Positions 1-8,530 are shown, counted from the first letter of the stretch. The stretch is DNA of 64,000 nucleotides from Calothrix anomala FACHB-343 (GCF_014696435.1 NZ_JACJQG010000007.1:1-64000); one strand, 5' to 3'. Translations and numbers: made by a program. Notes: a model not told the origin generated them from the sequence alone.

Positions 1-1
1 A

Positions 2-118
2 GAGGTTTCAATTTGGGAATGCGATCGCAATCTTAATCAGGTTTGTGTAGATTGGCGTTTTCGTACAGAAGATGCAAGAGTTAAGCTTTCAAAGATTTAT
101 CCAACCCCTCAAAATTAA
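2..118 (+). CDS. C-terminal fragment, possible IS630-type transposase
   Basis: An open frame enters from the left edge and stops at TAA 116-118, giving 38 residues. The tail WRFRTEDARVKLSKIYP resembles the C-terminus of cyanobacterial IS630-like transposases, which often end with a T-x-D-A-R-x-K-L-x-x-L-Y-P pattern. A MITE-like repeat begins 13 bp downstream, which fits a mobile-element remnant. No catalytic residues lie inside the window, so the family call rests on this tail only. It could be another protein with a similar tail. Confidence 0.4.
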   Translation, partial: EVSIWECDRNLNQVCVDWRFRTEDARVKLSKIYPTPQN

Positions 119-130
119 TGGGACAGACCA

Positions 131-238
131 CTAGTAGCGCGTCTAGTCTAATTTGTTGGGTTCAAAAAAATGGAAATGCCATAATTGCGGAATAATATCA
201 TTAATCAACCAAACATTTTAAGATTGCCGCGCTACTAG
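131..238. repeat. MITE-like element, family B, copy 1
   Basis: The element of about 108 bp starts CTAGTAGCGCG and ends with the inverted form GCGCTACTAG. The inner arms also match in inverted form (TTTGTTGGGTT on the left, AACCAAACA on the right). It has no coding capacity. A second copy with the same ends lies at 6881-6991. This looks like a short non-autonomous inverted-repeat element. Confidence 0.6.
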
Positions 239-488
239 CTTCCTTCGCGTACTTCGTGTCTTCGCGGTTCGTTTTTTACCAATCATAATTTACAGCGATT
301 TTCAGGTAAATGAACCACATTTTTTTGTCTCACGCAAAGACGCAAAGACGCAAAGGAAGAAAGAAATACAAATATCAGTTTGTGGTCTAAATACATGAAA
401 ACTGCTGTAATGCGATAAACCAGTTGTGCTTGATTGCATTAATTTTGCTGCGTTGCTAGATTCCCAACTTGTTAAAGAAGTCGGGGAT
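239..488. other. Intergenic DNA with short direct repeats
   Basis: No convincing gene is seen between the MITE-like repeat and the end of the histidine kinase gene. The stretch holds a short heptamer run, GACGCAAAGACGCAAAG near 338-355. Open frames here have no recognisable protein features. Confidence 0.5.
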
Positions 489-1784
489 CTAATTGCCACT
501 AACTGTAATAATAGGGAGTTGAACAGTAACAGTAGTTCCTGTTAATAGCTGAGACTGAATACACAACTTACCATGATGAGCATTCACAATGCGTTTGCTA
601 ATAGCCAAGCCTAATCCAGTACCTTCAGGTTTTGTGGAAAAGAAGGGTTGAGATAGCTTGCAGAGAATTTCTGGAGGAATGGGATTACCGCTATTATTAA
701 CGTTAATGGCGACTGTATCAGTTAAAGAACTATCTATTTCTAATGTCACAATATCGCCGGGTTTCACTGCTTCACAAGCATTGCGAATAATGTTAATGAA
801 AACTTGCTTGAGTTTGTCGCGATCGCCTAAAATTTTCACTGGTGATAATGTCGGTATAAATTCAATTTTTCTATCTAGAGCTTCCGGTATTTCACAAATT
901 GTTAGCAGCAAATCGCCAATGAATTTATTAATCTCTAATTCCCTCAGTTGTAATACTTGCGGCTTGGCATAAAGTAAAATTTCACTTAATAGACGTTCTA
1001 AACGACTAGCTTCGCCGAGTGCTAATTCTAAACGTTCTTGTGCGGCTGTAGTTAAAATAGTTTTTTGAAAATACTTTAATCCCATAATCATCGTAGTTAA
1101 GGGATTGCGAATTTCATGGACAATTATCGAAGAAAATTCCCCAATTGCTGCTAATCTTTCTTGTTCTAATAGCTTGGCTTGGGTTGTACGTAATTCTGCT
1201 GTACGTTTTTCAACTTCATCTGCTAATATTTGATTAAATTGGCATTGTTGCTGATAAAGATGATAGTGATCTATGGCTGTTGCTGCACGTTCAGCAAATA
1301 GTTCGACAATTTGAATTTCATCTTCCGTAAATTTCCTCTTCTGCCGATGAAAAGAGCAAATTGTCCCAAATACTTGACCTTCACAAGTTTGTAATGGTAC
1401 GCCTAAATATGCTCGGTAACCTGATGCTGGTTTACCATATTTTGGGTTAGCAATTGCATCTTCAACGGCTAAGGTACGCTTCATTTCTATGACTGTATTA
1501 GTCAACTGACCATGCAATGCATAAACACGGGGTGCATCTTCGGGAATTTCAATACTACTTGCTAGTATAGTTTCCAATCCTTCTTGGCAATAAGTAACAA
1601 CTGTCCAATCTATTCCTATCAGTTCGCTAACTCCACAGGCGATGTTATGTAAATAAGAATTAAGCTCGCCAGTACGGTAATTTAATGAAGAGAGAAGTTC
1701 TATTATCCGCCGTTCGCGTTGCCATTTGTGCTTGGGGAATAAGATTTGACCATCTTTGGTTTGACTCATGAATGCCTGATGCAT
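489..1784 (-). CDS. GAF-domain sensor histidine kinase
   Basis: This is a soluble two-component sensor kinase of 431 residues. Residues about 40-175 form a GAF-type sensor domain (GYRAYLGVPLQ, then VFGTICSFH). A short coiled stretch follows (VEKRTAELRTTQAKLLEQERL). The HisKA dimerisation helix has phospho-accepting His223 in VHEIRNPLT. The HATPase domain shows the N box (FINIIRNACEA) and the G2 box GTGLGLAISKRI. There is no transmembrane segment and no fused receiver, and no response regulator is adjacent, so its partner is unknown. An internal ATG six codons in (position 1769) has a slightly better upstream AGG and may be the real start. Expression runs leftward as a single gene. Confidence 0.9.
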   Translation of the reverse strand: MHQAFMSQTKDGQILFPKHKWQRERRIIELLSSLNYRTGELNSYLHNIACGVSELIGIDWTVVTYCQEGLETILASSIEIPEDAPRVYALHGQLTNTVIEMKRTLAVEDAIANPKYGKPASGYRAYLGVPLQTCEGQVFGTICSFHRQKRKFTEDEIQIVELFAERAATAIDHYHLYQQQCQFNQILADEVEKRTAELRTTQAKLLEQERLAAIGEFSSIIVHEIRNPLTTMIMGLKYFQKTILTTAAQERLELALGEASRLERLLSEILLYAKPQVLQLRELEINKFIGDLLLTICEIPEALDRKIEFIPTLSPVKILGDRDKLKQVFINIIRNACEAVKPGDIVTLEIDSSLTDTVAINVNNSGNPIPPEILCKLSQPFFSTKPEGTGLGLAISKRIVNAHHGKLCIQSQLLTGTTVTVQLPIITVSGN

Positions 1785-2235
1785 GATTTAGTAAAAAAAT
1801 TCAAAAATTGAATACTAAATTTTCTGTTTTATTGCGCTTCGCGAGTCATTTGTCAGTAGTCAGTAGTCAGTTGTTTTTGGATTAGTTTAATACCCCGTCT
1901 CCTTGTAGGCGATATATATTTCTTTGCCACTGACCACTGACCACTACCACTGACCACTTAGTCTGATAAAAAGATTGTACTAGATATAGGTTTTTTCGTA
2001 TACATTAATCTTGCGAGTTTTTTCTTAAAAAAATCTAAAATTAATTAACAATCGCAGAAAAATTAAATTTTGCTGAGAATTTGCTGAGAAGTTTATTGAG
2101 AAAATATCAGTTTGATTGATGTCAATTTTTAGATAGATATAATTTCCATTGGCATAATTCAAGCAAGAATTAGTTAACAGCGCAGTTCCAGCGCGAAATC
2201 ATCTTGCTAAGTTATCCATTGAGGAATATTAAGTC
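1785..2235. other. Intergenic region between divergent genes
   Basis: The region separates the leftward kinase from the rightward lipoprotein gene and must hold both promoters. It contains heptamer-type repeats of the CAGTAGT and CCACTGA kinds (about 1853-1873 and 1926-1960), followed by AT-rich DNA. No gene is seen. Confidence 0.5.
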
Positions 2236-2748
2236 ATGAAATTAGGAAATTTACTGATACTAACTACTGCGGCTTTAATTGCTGTTGGCTGTGTGGAACA
2301 GTTACCCAAAAATCAAGCTGTTGTAAATGCATCTGTACTACCATCAGTGAATGCTGAAAAACCTGTAAATCAATCGGTAATTGCTCAAAATGTCGCTATT
2401 CAATCAGGAGCATTTATTTCAGGAGAACACAAAACTCAAGGTACAGTCAGGATTACAACGACGGCAGGTAAATCTATTTTAGAGCTTGGGCAATCTTTTA
2501 AAACTTCTACTTCCGGCCCTGATTTAGTGGTAATTTTGCATCGATCCGATAATGTACTTGCTTCAACTCAAGCACCATCTTATCCATTAAATAAGCGTGA
2601 TTATGTGATTCTCGCGCCTTTACAAAAATATAGCGGCAATCAAAGTTATACCATTCCTAATAATATTAATCTGGCTGATTACAAATCTGTGGCTATTTTA
2701 TGTCGCAAGTATAATGCTACTTTTGGCGCTGCAAAGTTGAATAGTTAA
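2236..2748 (+). CDS. DM13-domain lipoprotein
   Basis: The 170-residue protein has a lipoprotein signal peptide: a short charged start, a hydrophobic run and the lipobox AVGC with Cys19 as lipidation site. Residues about 55-168 fit the DM13 domain (SGAFISGEHKTQGTV at its start, a YxIPxNINLADYKSVAILCRKYNATFGAAKL ending read in pieces). DM13 is proposed to be an electron-transfer or redox domain with a conserved cysteine, here in ILCRKY. It is expected to sit anchored in a membrane facing the periplasm. A GAGG Shine-Dalgarno precedes the ATG. The FMN reductase-like gene follows 32 bp later, so the two may be co-transcribed. Confidence 0.8.
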   Translation: MKLGNLLILTTAALIAVGCVEQLPKNQAVVNASVLPSVNAEKPVNQSVIAQNVAIQSGAFISGEHKTQGTVRITTTAGKSILELGQSFKTSTSGPDLVVILHRSDNVLASTQAPSYPLNKRDYVILAPLQKYSGNQSYTIPNNINLADYKSVAILCRKYNATFGAAKLNS

Positions 2749-2780
2749 TTATTAGTTGTAGATTTGGGGAGCGGAATATT

Positions 2781-3494
2781 ATGCTAGATTCATCTTTATT
2801 TATTCCCGTAATTCTGGGTACTCCGCGTAAAGGTCGTCAAAGCGAATATGTAGCCAGATTTTTGGTTGAGCAGATTTCCACACGCGATCGCCTGTATACT
2901 GAATTGATAGATATAAAAAATTTGGCGATCGCCACTGACGATGCTGGCGAATCCGTCAAAGATCCGCAATTTTCTGCCACGATGGAACGTGCAGATGGCT
3001 TAATCATCGTCGCGCCAGAATATAATCACGGTTATCCGGGTATGCTCAAGCATGTACTTGATACTTGTTTAAAAGAATATATCCACAAAGCTGTCGGATT
3101 GTGCGGTGTTTCTGCCGGTTCCTTTGGGGGTACTAGGGTAATTCAAAATCTCTTACCTGTAATGCGGGAATTGGGATTAGTCACGATTTTTTATGACTTG
3201 AATTTTGCTAACGTGCAGCAATTATTTGATGAGTCAGGAAACTTAATTGACAAACCAACTTATATTCGCCGCATGGAAAGATTTATGAATGAGTTGATTT
3301 GGATGTCAACTGTTTTGAAATATGGTAGAGAAAAAGTTAGCTTAGATCAACAAAATAATCATCAAATTAATCTTCATGCAAATAAACCTTGTCCAGAAAT
3401 AGCTACTCGCATGGGTACAGATGCAATGGATACTGTGTTGCAAGTTAGTCTATGTGCTGAAACTGGAAAGGTAGAAGCTACCCCGATGACCTAA
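2781..3494 (+). CDS. NADPH-dependent FMN reductase family protein
   Basis: The 237-residue protein is a flavodoxin-fold oxidoreductase. The start VILGTPRKGRQSEYVARFL is the FMN phosphate-binding loop of the NADPH-dependent FMN reductase family. The middle part has the second family signature, LIIVAPEYNHGYPGMLKHVLD, which contacts the isoalloxazine ring, followed by GVSAGSFGGTR. It probably reduces free or bound flavin, or quinone-like substrates, with NADPH. A GGAG Shine-Dalgarno precedes the ATG. It sits between a DM13 lipoprotein gene and a cupin gene on the same strand with 32 and 49 bp gaps, so a small redox operon is plausible. The natural substrate cannot be read from sequence. Confidence 0.88.
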   Translation: MLDSSLFIPVILGTPRKGRQSEYVARFLVEQISTRDRLYTELIDIKNLAIATDDAGESVKDPQFSATMERADGLIIVAPEYNHGYPGMLKHVLDTCLKEYIHKAVGLCGVSAGSFGGTRVIQNLLPVMRELGLVTIFYDLNFANVQQLFDESGNLIDKPTYIRRMERFMNELIWMSTVLKYGREKVSLDQQNNHQINLHANKPCPEIATRMGTDAMDTVLQVSLCAETGKVEATPMT

Positions 3495-3543
3495 GTGATA
3501 TTTAAATATGATATCGGAAAACGTAGCATAGGAGCGAATAAAA

Positions 3544-4032
3544 ATGACAGCTAATTTACAAGGTATATTGCAGCAACCAGGACAAGGTAATTCATACTGG
3601 GTACTGGGGGATTTGTACACATTTAAAGCAATAGGTGAGAAAACCGATAAAACCTATGCTTTGATGGAAATTCTTATCCAACCACAAGGCGGTGCGCCGC
3701 CTCATATTCATAGTCACGAAAACGAATCTTTTTATATTCAAGAGGGAGAATTGGAATTTCAAATCGGTGAGGAAATAGTAGTAGCAACTCCTGGTACTTT
3801 TCTCCATTCTCCCAAAGGTCAAATGCATAGTTTTATTAATAAAACTGACCAGCCTGTAAAATTGTTATGTTGGGTAACACCTGCTGGTGCAGAAAAATTT
3901 TTCATGGAAATCGGTGTACCAGCAGTAGACATAACTCACTCACCTAAAGTTAGTCCCGCAGATATTGAAAAAGTCATAGCTACTGCGCCCAAATATGGCT
4001 TACAGATTATTCCCCCAAATTCACAAGGATGA
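3544..4032 (+). CDS. Cupin-domain protein
   Basis: This is a single-domain cupin of 162 residues. Motif 1 is GGAPPHIHSHENESFYIQEG, with His-x-His and the later Glu forming a likely metal site. Motif 2 is PGTFLHSPKGQMHSF, with the fourth ligand His. A C-terminal helical tail follows. The family includes dioxygenases, isomerases and non-enzymatic binding proteins, so the activity is not predictable. A GGAG Shine-Dalgarno lies upstream of the ATG. It is the third gene of a same-strand run with the DM13 lipoprotein and FMN reductase-like genes. Confidence 0.85.
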   Translation: MTANLQGILQQPGQGNSYWVLGDLYTFKAIGEKTDKTYALMEILIQPQGGAPPHIHSHENESFYIQEGELEFQIGEEIVVATPGTFLHSPKGQMHSFINKTDQPVKLLCWVTPAGAEKFFMEIGVPAVDITHSPKVSPADIEKVIATAPKYGLQIIPPNSQG

Positions 4033-4123
4033 TTTTAGGGCGAGACAAAGCAAGCTACACAGGTGTATTTATTGGATAGGTATTAATCTTCAATGGCGAT
4101 TCTACATTGTTCTTTCACTTACC

Positions 4124-4206
4124 CGACATACCGCCCGCAGGCTAGAAGCCTGGGGCTATAAATACGAAGCCTGCAAAAGCAGGCTTTGTTCGTATAGCAA
4201 TACCCT
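4124..4206. repeat. Hairpin-rich intergenic repeat
   Basis: The stretch contains several short inverted repeats in a row: GCAGGCTAGAAGCCTG, AAGCCTGCAAAAGCAGGCTT and AATACCCTTCTAGGGTATT. It lies between the convergent cupin and nuclease-like genes. It may serve as a bidirectional terminator, but it looks more like a dispersed cyanobacterial repeat. Confidence 0.5.
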
Positions 4207-4259
4207 TCTAGGGTATTGTGTCAAAGTTAGAATGCTCCCTGTTTATTTGATGTTTTAGT

Positions 4260-4898
4260 TTAGTAATTATTGGTAGAAATTAACTCGCCAAGATGGCGCA
4301 TAATTTTTAAAACATCATCTAACTCACCTGGGTTTAAAATACTAAATTTGCGAGATAATCCATAAATAGGATTTTGTTGTCTCACTAGTTTGAGAAATAT
4401 AAAATCTTCGCCTCCTGTCAAAATACCAAATGAGGGTTTATTTATGTGAGGATTGCAAAGCATGTAAGCAAGTGCTTGGGGTATCCCTAAACCTAAAGAA
4501 AATGTAGTCCGTTTGGCTTCAAGAACCCAAACCCAAAACTGATTTTGTACTACTAAAGCATCAATTCTTCCTTGCAAAACTTCTGCTGCTGTTTCTACTT
4601 CTAGTGTTACCGTTGGTTCAAATCTTGTTTTAAACGGAGCATCGTAAAAACCTGCTATATCTAGTAGTGGAGCTACCATCATCATTTTTACTCCACCTTC
4701 TAACAAAGTTCCTTCATCGAGTTGATAAAAGTAACGAGAACGTATTTTATCTAAAAATATGCGATCGCTCTCACTAATATTTGGCAAATTATCATACCAT
4801 TCCGGAAAGAATTGCTGAGTATCATCACGCTGCAAGTTAAAATTTTCGCGTAAAAATTTGAGTGTGGTTTTTTCAGAAATGGGAATTGTTTGCACCAT
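4260..4898 (-). CDS. Type I restriction R-like PD-(D/E)XK protein
   Basis: The 212-residue protein resembles the short cyanobacterial proteins annotated as restriction endonuclease subunit R. It carries a nuclease-type core: a DALVV strand, then WVWVLEAKRTTFSLGLGIPQALAYML, where Glu-x-Lys is the PD-(D/E)XK signature and the following Gln is typical. It lacks the helicase domains of a full HsdR, and no modification or specificity genes are nearby. It is therefore a stand-alone nuclease-like protein of unknown role. The start codon lies 3 bp from the end of the upstream DUF4336 gene, so the two are probably one transcript. Confidence 0.7.
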   Translation of the reverse strand: MVQTIPISEKTTLKFLRENFNLQRDDTQQFFPEWYDNLPNISESDRIFLDKIRSRYFYQLDEGTLLEGGVKMMMVAPLLDIAGFYDAPFKTRFEPTVTLEVETAAEVLQGRIDALVVQNQFWVWVLEAKRTTFSLGLGIPQALAYMLCNPHINKPSFGILTGGEDFIFLKLVRQQNPIYGLSRKFSILNPGELDDVLKIMRHLGELISTNNY

Positions 4899-4901
4899 AA
4901 T

Positions 4902-6101
4902 TTAAATCTTCTCTTTCGGCGGTGTGGCAATACCACGTTTCAGTAAATCAGCTTCAAGTTCTTGCATAAATTTTAAATCTGCTGCTGGGAGTGTGTGATT
5001 TACAGAAGAATTCTTCTCTAAAAAGGCGAATGCTTGACGGAATTGTTGGGGATTGGTTTTAATTGGCGAGTCAAAATGACAGCTAATAATTTGCTGAAAA
5101 TCCCAACTTGCAACTTTATCAGCCCAGTCTAGTACGGCTTTTGGTGCTTGGGGAAGAATTAGGGTTTGCAGAATTGGCGCAACAAAGGGACGCCCATTAT
5201 TGCTGAGGGCTGCAAATGTTTGTTGCCAATTTTCTTGCCATTTAAAGGGATATAATCCAAAATAAGCTTTTCTGGAGCGATTTGGCGCTTGCAAAATATC
5301 GCGCCACATATCGCCTAAGCCAGTAATTTCTACGGCGCTAGGACGAAAGTATATCGCAAATAAGGAAATCCTCTGCCATCCTTTACGGCGGTTTACGGGA
5401 TTATCGGCGATCGCATCTTGGGCGCTTTCCCTGGCATGGAATAATAAAGGATAGGGATCTAATTGAGCGATCGCAGGCGGTTCTTCAGATATAGAAAGTA
5501 TGGTATCAGTAAGTAATAAAGTGCGCGATCGCTTGTGAAAAATTGCCACTTCGCCAAACGCACCCCTTCCCAAATCGATATCTAACACCGCATAGTCAAA
5601 TTCATCCGCAAAGGGAACTTGGCTGCTATCTTCCGGGATTTCCTGAGTCCGTTTTTGGGGAAAACCCAGCCAGCTTAAGGGTAAATTTAGCGGAAAACTC
5701 CACTGATGAGGCGCAACAAATACCTGTGCTTGGGGAAAGCGTCTTGCAAAAGGCCCCACAAACACTTTATGTTCTAAACCCGAACTTGTGGGAAGTATAA
5801 TGTATTTAATATCACCATGCTTTTCTACCAAATCATTAATTAAACGGATACATTCAGCAGTTGGGGCGACAGGCGCGTAAACCAACAAACCCCCAGCTTC
5901 TAGCTTAACTACAGTCATCCGAATCGGCACAATAGTGTAGAGAATGCCTTGCTGTTGATCGAATGTCCAGATAGTATCTTTTACTACTTCAGTGCGAATT
6001 GTGCGCCGTTTGCTATAGGGGTATAGTGGTACAGTCAGCCAAAACGGCCATGACCAATCTTGCGGATTTGTCTGTAGTTCTTGTGACCCCTGTGCATTCA
6101 T
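4902..6101 (-). CDS. DUF4336 domain protein
   Basis: The 399-residue protein matches the cyanobacterial and plant DUF4336 family: WSWPFWLTVPLYPYSKRRTIRTE near the start (read in pieces), then TIWTFDQQQGILYTIVPIRMTVVKL and YIILPTSSGLEHKVF. Its fold is related to metallo-beta-lactamases, but the classic HxHxDH motif is not evident. The function is unknown. It is followed after 3 bp by the nuclease-like gene. Its upstream region is unusual, with a heptamer run and a 62-bp tandem array of palindromes, so its promoter must lie within or before repetitive DNA. Confidence 0.8.
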   Translation of the reverse strand: MNAQGSQELQTNPQDWSWPFWLTVPLYPYSKRRTIRTEVVKDTIWTFDQQQGILYTIVPIRMTVVKLEAGGLLVYAPVAPTAECIRLINDLVEKHGDIKYIILPTSSGLEHKVFVGPFARRFPQAQVFVAPHQWSFPLNLPLSWLGFPQKRTQEIPEDSSQVPFADEFDYAVLDIDLGRGAFGEVAIFHKRSRTLLLTDTILSISEEPPAIAQLDPYPLLFHARESAQDAIADNPVNRRKGWQRISLFAIYFRPSAVEITGLGDMWRDILQAPNRSRKAYFGLYPFKWQENWQQTFAALSNNGRPFVAPILQTLILPQAPKAVLDWADKVASWDFQQIISCHFDSPIKTNPQQFRQAFAFLEKNSSVNHTLPAADLKFMQELEADLLKRGIATPPKEKI

Positions 6102-6148
6102 AGTTATTTTACCGTTTAATGCTCCTTTTCAATTTCTAGCATTAATAG

Positions 6149-6199
6149 GTTGACTGTTGACTGTTGACTGTTGACTGTTGACTGTTGACTGTTGACTGG
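6149..6199. repeat. Heptameric STRR, unit TTGACTG
   Basis: About seven perfect tandem copies of TTGACTG lie just upstream of the DUF4336 gene. Short tandemly repeated heptamers of this kind are well known in heterocystous cyanobacteria. No function is assigned. Confidence 0.85.
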
Positions 6200-6219
6200 T
6201 CAAAAGATTAAAGGTGTTG

Positions 6220-6490
6220 AATATACTGAAATTAATAAGCAAATTGCGTTATGAGAAGGCAATATCAGCTTTTGCTTGCTAAATATACTGAAATGAGAAC
6301 TCAAACCCCAGTTTGAGAACTCAATATTAACTTTTGAGTGCGGAATACACCGAAATGAGAACTCAAACCCCAGTTTGAGAACTAAATATCAACTTTTGTC
6401 TGCTGAATATACTGAAATGATAACTCAAATCCCAGTTTGAGAACTAAATTTGCAGTTTGAGAACTCAAACCCCAGTTTGAGAACTAAATT
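6220..6490. repeat. 62-bp tandem array containing palindromes
   Basis: The marker AATATACTGAAAT or close variants recurs at 6220, 6282, 6344 and 6406, an exact spacing of 62 bp. Most units contain a near-palindrome GAGAACTCAAA-cccca-TTTGAGAACTC. The later part, to about 6545, has more degenerate copies of the palindrome arm. The units themselves are the repeat and there are no unique spacers, so this is not a CRISPR array. It lies in the upstream region of the leftward DUF4336 gene. Confidence 0.75.
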
Positions 6491-6609
6491 CTGCTAATGA
6501 GTAAACAAATCGCTTGATGAGAAAGCAAACCGTAGTTTGAGAATACTGACAGGTTAGGGAACTCTAAAAAATAAATTATGCCAAATTGTAGGGGCGGCGT
6601 TACCTATTA

Positions 6610-6785
6610 GTGTCAACTTAAGCTAAAAGCCTTTCTCTATCTCGTTTCCAGCCTCCGGCTGGAAATGCGGATTCGTGGGCTGCTGCCTCGTCTTCTGATA
6701 AATTGAGGCAGAGCCTCATAAATCTAAGCTCCCACGCAGAGCATGGGAGCTAGATGGAATGGGGGTTTCGCGTTAAGTTGACACC
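6610..6785. mobile_element. MITE-like element, family A, copy 1
   Basis: The element of about 176 bp has terminal inverted repeats GTGTCAACTTAA and TTAAGTTGACAC. Inside are strong hairpins: CCAGCCTCCGGCTGG, a GAGGCAGAGCCTC arm and GCTCCCACGCAGAGCATGGGAGC read in pieces. It has no reading frame of note. Copies lie at 25884-26060 and 31818-31996. It is flanked by the two arms of a GTAGGGGC...GCCCCTAC palindrome, as if inserted in its centre. Confidence 0.75.
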
Positions 6786-6819
6786 TATGGAGGTAACCCC
6801 GCCCCTACGAGTTGCTGTC

Positions 6820-6883
6820 GTAGGGGCACGGCATCGACAATATTTTGGTACATACAATAATTTTACTGGTGCCGTGCCCCTAC
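6820..6883. repeat. 64-bp palindromic repeat GTAGGGGCACGGCA, copy 1
   Basis: The arms are GTAGGGGCACGGCA and TGCCGTGCCCCTAC around a centre of about 36 bp. The same 64-bp sequence occurs in reverse orientation at 36051-36115 with only a few differences, including the centre. The right end overlaps the left end of the next MITE-like element. Confidence 0.8.
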
Positions 6884-6991
6884 TAGCGCGGCAAGCTTAA
6901 TTTGTTGGGTTGAATAATCAGAGACTATATTTATTATTGGTAGATTTTCTAGATTGTTTGAACCCAACTTTTTAACCTTGTCACGCTACTA
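6881..6991. mobile_element. MITE-like element, family B, copy 2
   Basis: It begins TACTAGCGCGGCAAG and ends CTTGTCACGCTACTA, an inverted match of the ends. The inner arms TTTGTTGGGTTGAA and TTTGAACCCAACTTTT also pair. It is the same family as the repeat at 131-238. The remaining stretch to 7139 contains short dispersed repeats (CGCAGCGTCTCGCAGAGAAG) and no gene. Confidence 0.6.
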
Positions 6992-7139
6992 CGCCTGTTA
7001 GTTGGTCAATTTTTTTAATGAACCGCCTTCTCTTCGAGAGGCTTCCGCCAACGCGCAGCGTCTCGCAGAGAAGACGCCAAGGACGCAGAGAGAAGAAGAA
7101 AAAATAGAAGGAAGTAATGCTTAAATGAACTGTATTGAT

Positions 7140-7844
7140 TTATAACCTACTTTTACTCGGAATTATAATCATTGCAAAATAAGGTACTTCCGCCGGATCG
7201 ACTTCATCTAAGGGTACAATTCTTTGCTGTGCCATTGTCGCCCGTTCAATATATAGCGCCCGCGATGCTAACCCCAATTGATGCAAAATATCCCGCACCT
7301 TTGTAAAATGACGCCCTATTTTCATAATTGCGGCTGCATCGGTGGTTAATAGCTGTGATATTAATTCTTCTGCTGGTAAAGGTGCAGGTAAAACTGTGAG
7401 AACATCGTTGTAGTAGGTAAAAGGCACGCCCAAAGCTACCGGACAAGCCATTAAGGAAGAGACTCCAGGGACTACTTCGGTTTCGTACTTCTCAGATAAA
7501 CGTGTAAATACATACATAAAGGAACCGTAAAAAAACGGATCGCCTTCACACACTACAACCACATCCCGTCCGGCTTCGAGATGTGCTGCAATCGGTTCAA
7601 CTTCCCGATCATAAATTGACTGGGCTTTTTCCGGTTCCAAAGCGCGGGGGAGGTGATACAGTACTTCGATTTGATTTCCGGAAAGATAGGGAGCGATAAT
7701 TTTTCTGGCGATACTTTCTTTATCTGTGGCTGATTGATAAGCGATAACCGGCGCAGCTTGTAATAGCCGTAGCGCTTTCAGAGTCAAGAGTTCTGGATCG
7801 CCAGGCCCTATGCCAACTCCATACAGCCGACCTTTTTTAGACAT
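7140..7844 (-). CDS. cobI: Precorrin-2 C20-methyltransferase
   Basis: CobI methylates precorrin-2 at C20 with S-adenosylmethionine to give precorrin-3A in corrin-ring synthesis. The 234-residue length is normal. Family signatures are GRLYGVGIGPGDPELLTLKA at the start (SAM-binding loop of tetrapyrrole methylases), VVVVCEGDPFFYGSF in the middle and EVVPGVSSLMACPVALGVP. The C-terminus has the expected AAAIMKIGRHF and YIERATM. It is the last gene of a leftward operon cobG-cobH-cobI, only 3 bp after cobH. The riboswitch upstream of cobG probably controls it too. Confidence 0.93.
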   Translation of the reverse strand: MSKKGRLYGVGIGPGDPELLTLKALRLLQAAPVIAYQSATDKESIARKIIAPYLSGNQIEVLYHLPRALEPEKAQSIYDREVEPIAAHLEAGRDVVVVCEGDPFFYGSFMYVFTRLSEKYETEVVPGVSSLMACPVALGVPFTYYNDVLTVLPAPLPAEELISQLLTTDAAAIMKIGRHFTKVRDILHQLGLASRALYIERATMAQQRIVPLDEVDPAEVPYFAMIIIPSKSRL

Positions 7845-7847
7845 ATA

Positions 7848-8474
7848 TTATTCTTCCTCTGTTGCTAAGGCGTTAACTGCGGCGGCGGCGATCGCACTTC
7901 CACCACGCCGACCATGTAATGTTAAAAATGGTACATTCCGGCTATCTTCTGCCAGGGCGGCTTTTGACTCTGCTGCACCCACAAACCCCACAGGAAAACC
8001 CAAGATTACCGCAGGTTTGGGACAACTTTCATCAAGCATTTCCAACAACCGAAATAAAGCAGTAGGCGCATTACCAATGGCTACTACTGAGCCTTCTAGG
8101 TGCTTTTTCCATAACTCCAAAGCCGCCGCCGAGCGCGTAGTACCCATTTTTTGAGCTAATTCTGGAACTTCTGCATCATACAGCGTGCAGATAACTTGAT
8201 TATTCGCAGGTAATCGCTTTCTCGTGATTCCTTCCGCTACCATGCGACAATCACAGAGTATCGGCGCACCATTTGCCAAAGCTACCCGTCCAGCCTGCAC
8301 TGCTGTAGGTGAATATCCCACATCAGAGACAATATCCGTCATTCCACAGGCATGAATTAACCGCACCGTAACCTTTGCTACATCTGGCGGCAATATTTCT
8401 AAATTCGCTTCCGACCGAATGATCGCGAAAGAATTACGATAGATTTCCTTGGCATCTTGGATGTAATCAGGCAT
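7848..8474 (-). CDS. cobH: Precorrin-8X methylmutase
   Basis: CobH (CbiC) moves the C11 methyl group to C12 in precorrin-8X, giving hydrogenobyrinate. The 208-residue length is normal. The active-site His is in VRLIHACGMTDIV. Other family blocks are PTAVQAGRVALANGAPILCD, NAPTALFRLLEML and VGFVGAAESKAAL. The gene lies 56 bp after cobG and 3 bp before cobI on the same strand, so it belongs to the riboswitch-led operon. Confidence 0.94.
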   Translation of the reverse strand: MPDYIQDAKEIYRNSFAIIRSEANLEILPPDVAKVTVRLIHACGMTDIVSDVGYSPTAVQAGRVALANGAPILCDCRMVAEGITRKRLPANNQVICTLYDAEVPELAQKMGTTRSAAALELWKKHLEGSVVAIGNAPTALFRLLEMLDESCPKPAVILGFPVGFVGAAESKAALAEDSRNVPFLTLHGRRGGSAIAAAAVNALATEEE

Positions 8475-8530
8475 TTTGAGGGGCTAGAGGCTAGGGATAG
8501 AATGATAAATAACAATTGTACAGACGCGAT

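Noticed and set aside
302-499. Minus-strand frame of 65 residues at the end of the histidine kinase
   Set aside because: It overlaps a heptamer repeat (GACGCAA) and the kinase 3' end, and the product is not protein-like.
4260-4898. Complete type I restriction system
   Set aside because: Only a short nuclease-like protein is present; no helicase domain, methylase or specificity gene lies nearby.
6220-6545. Possible CRISPR array
   Set aside because: The 62-bp units are themselves repeated, with no unique spacers and no cas genes nearby.
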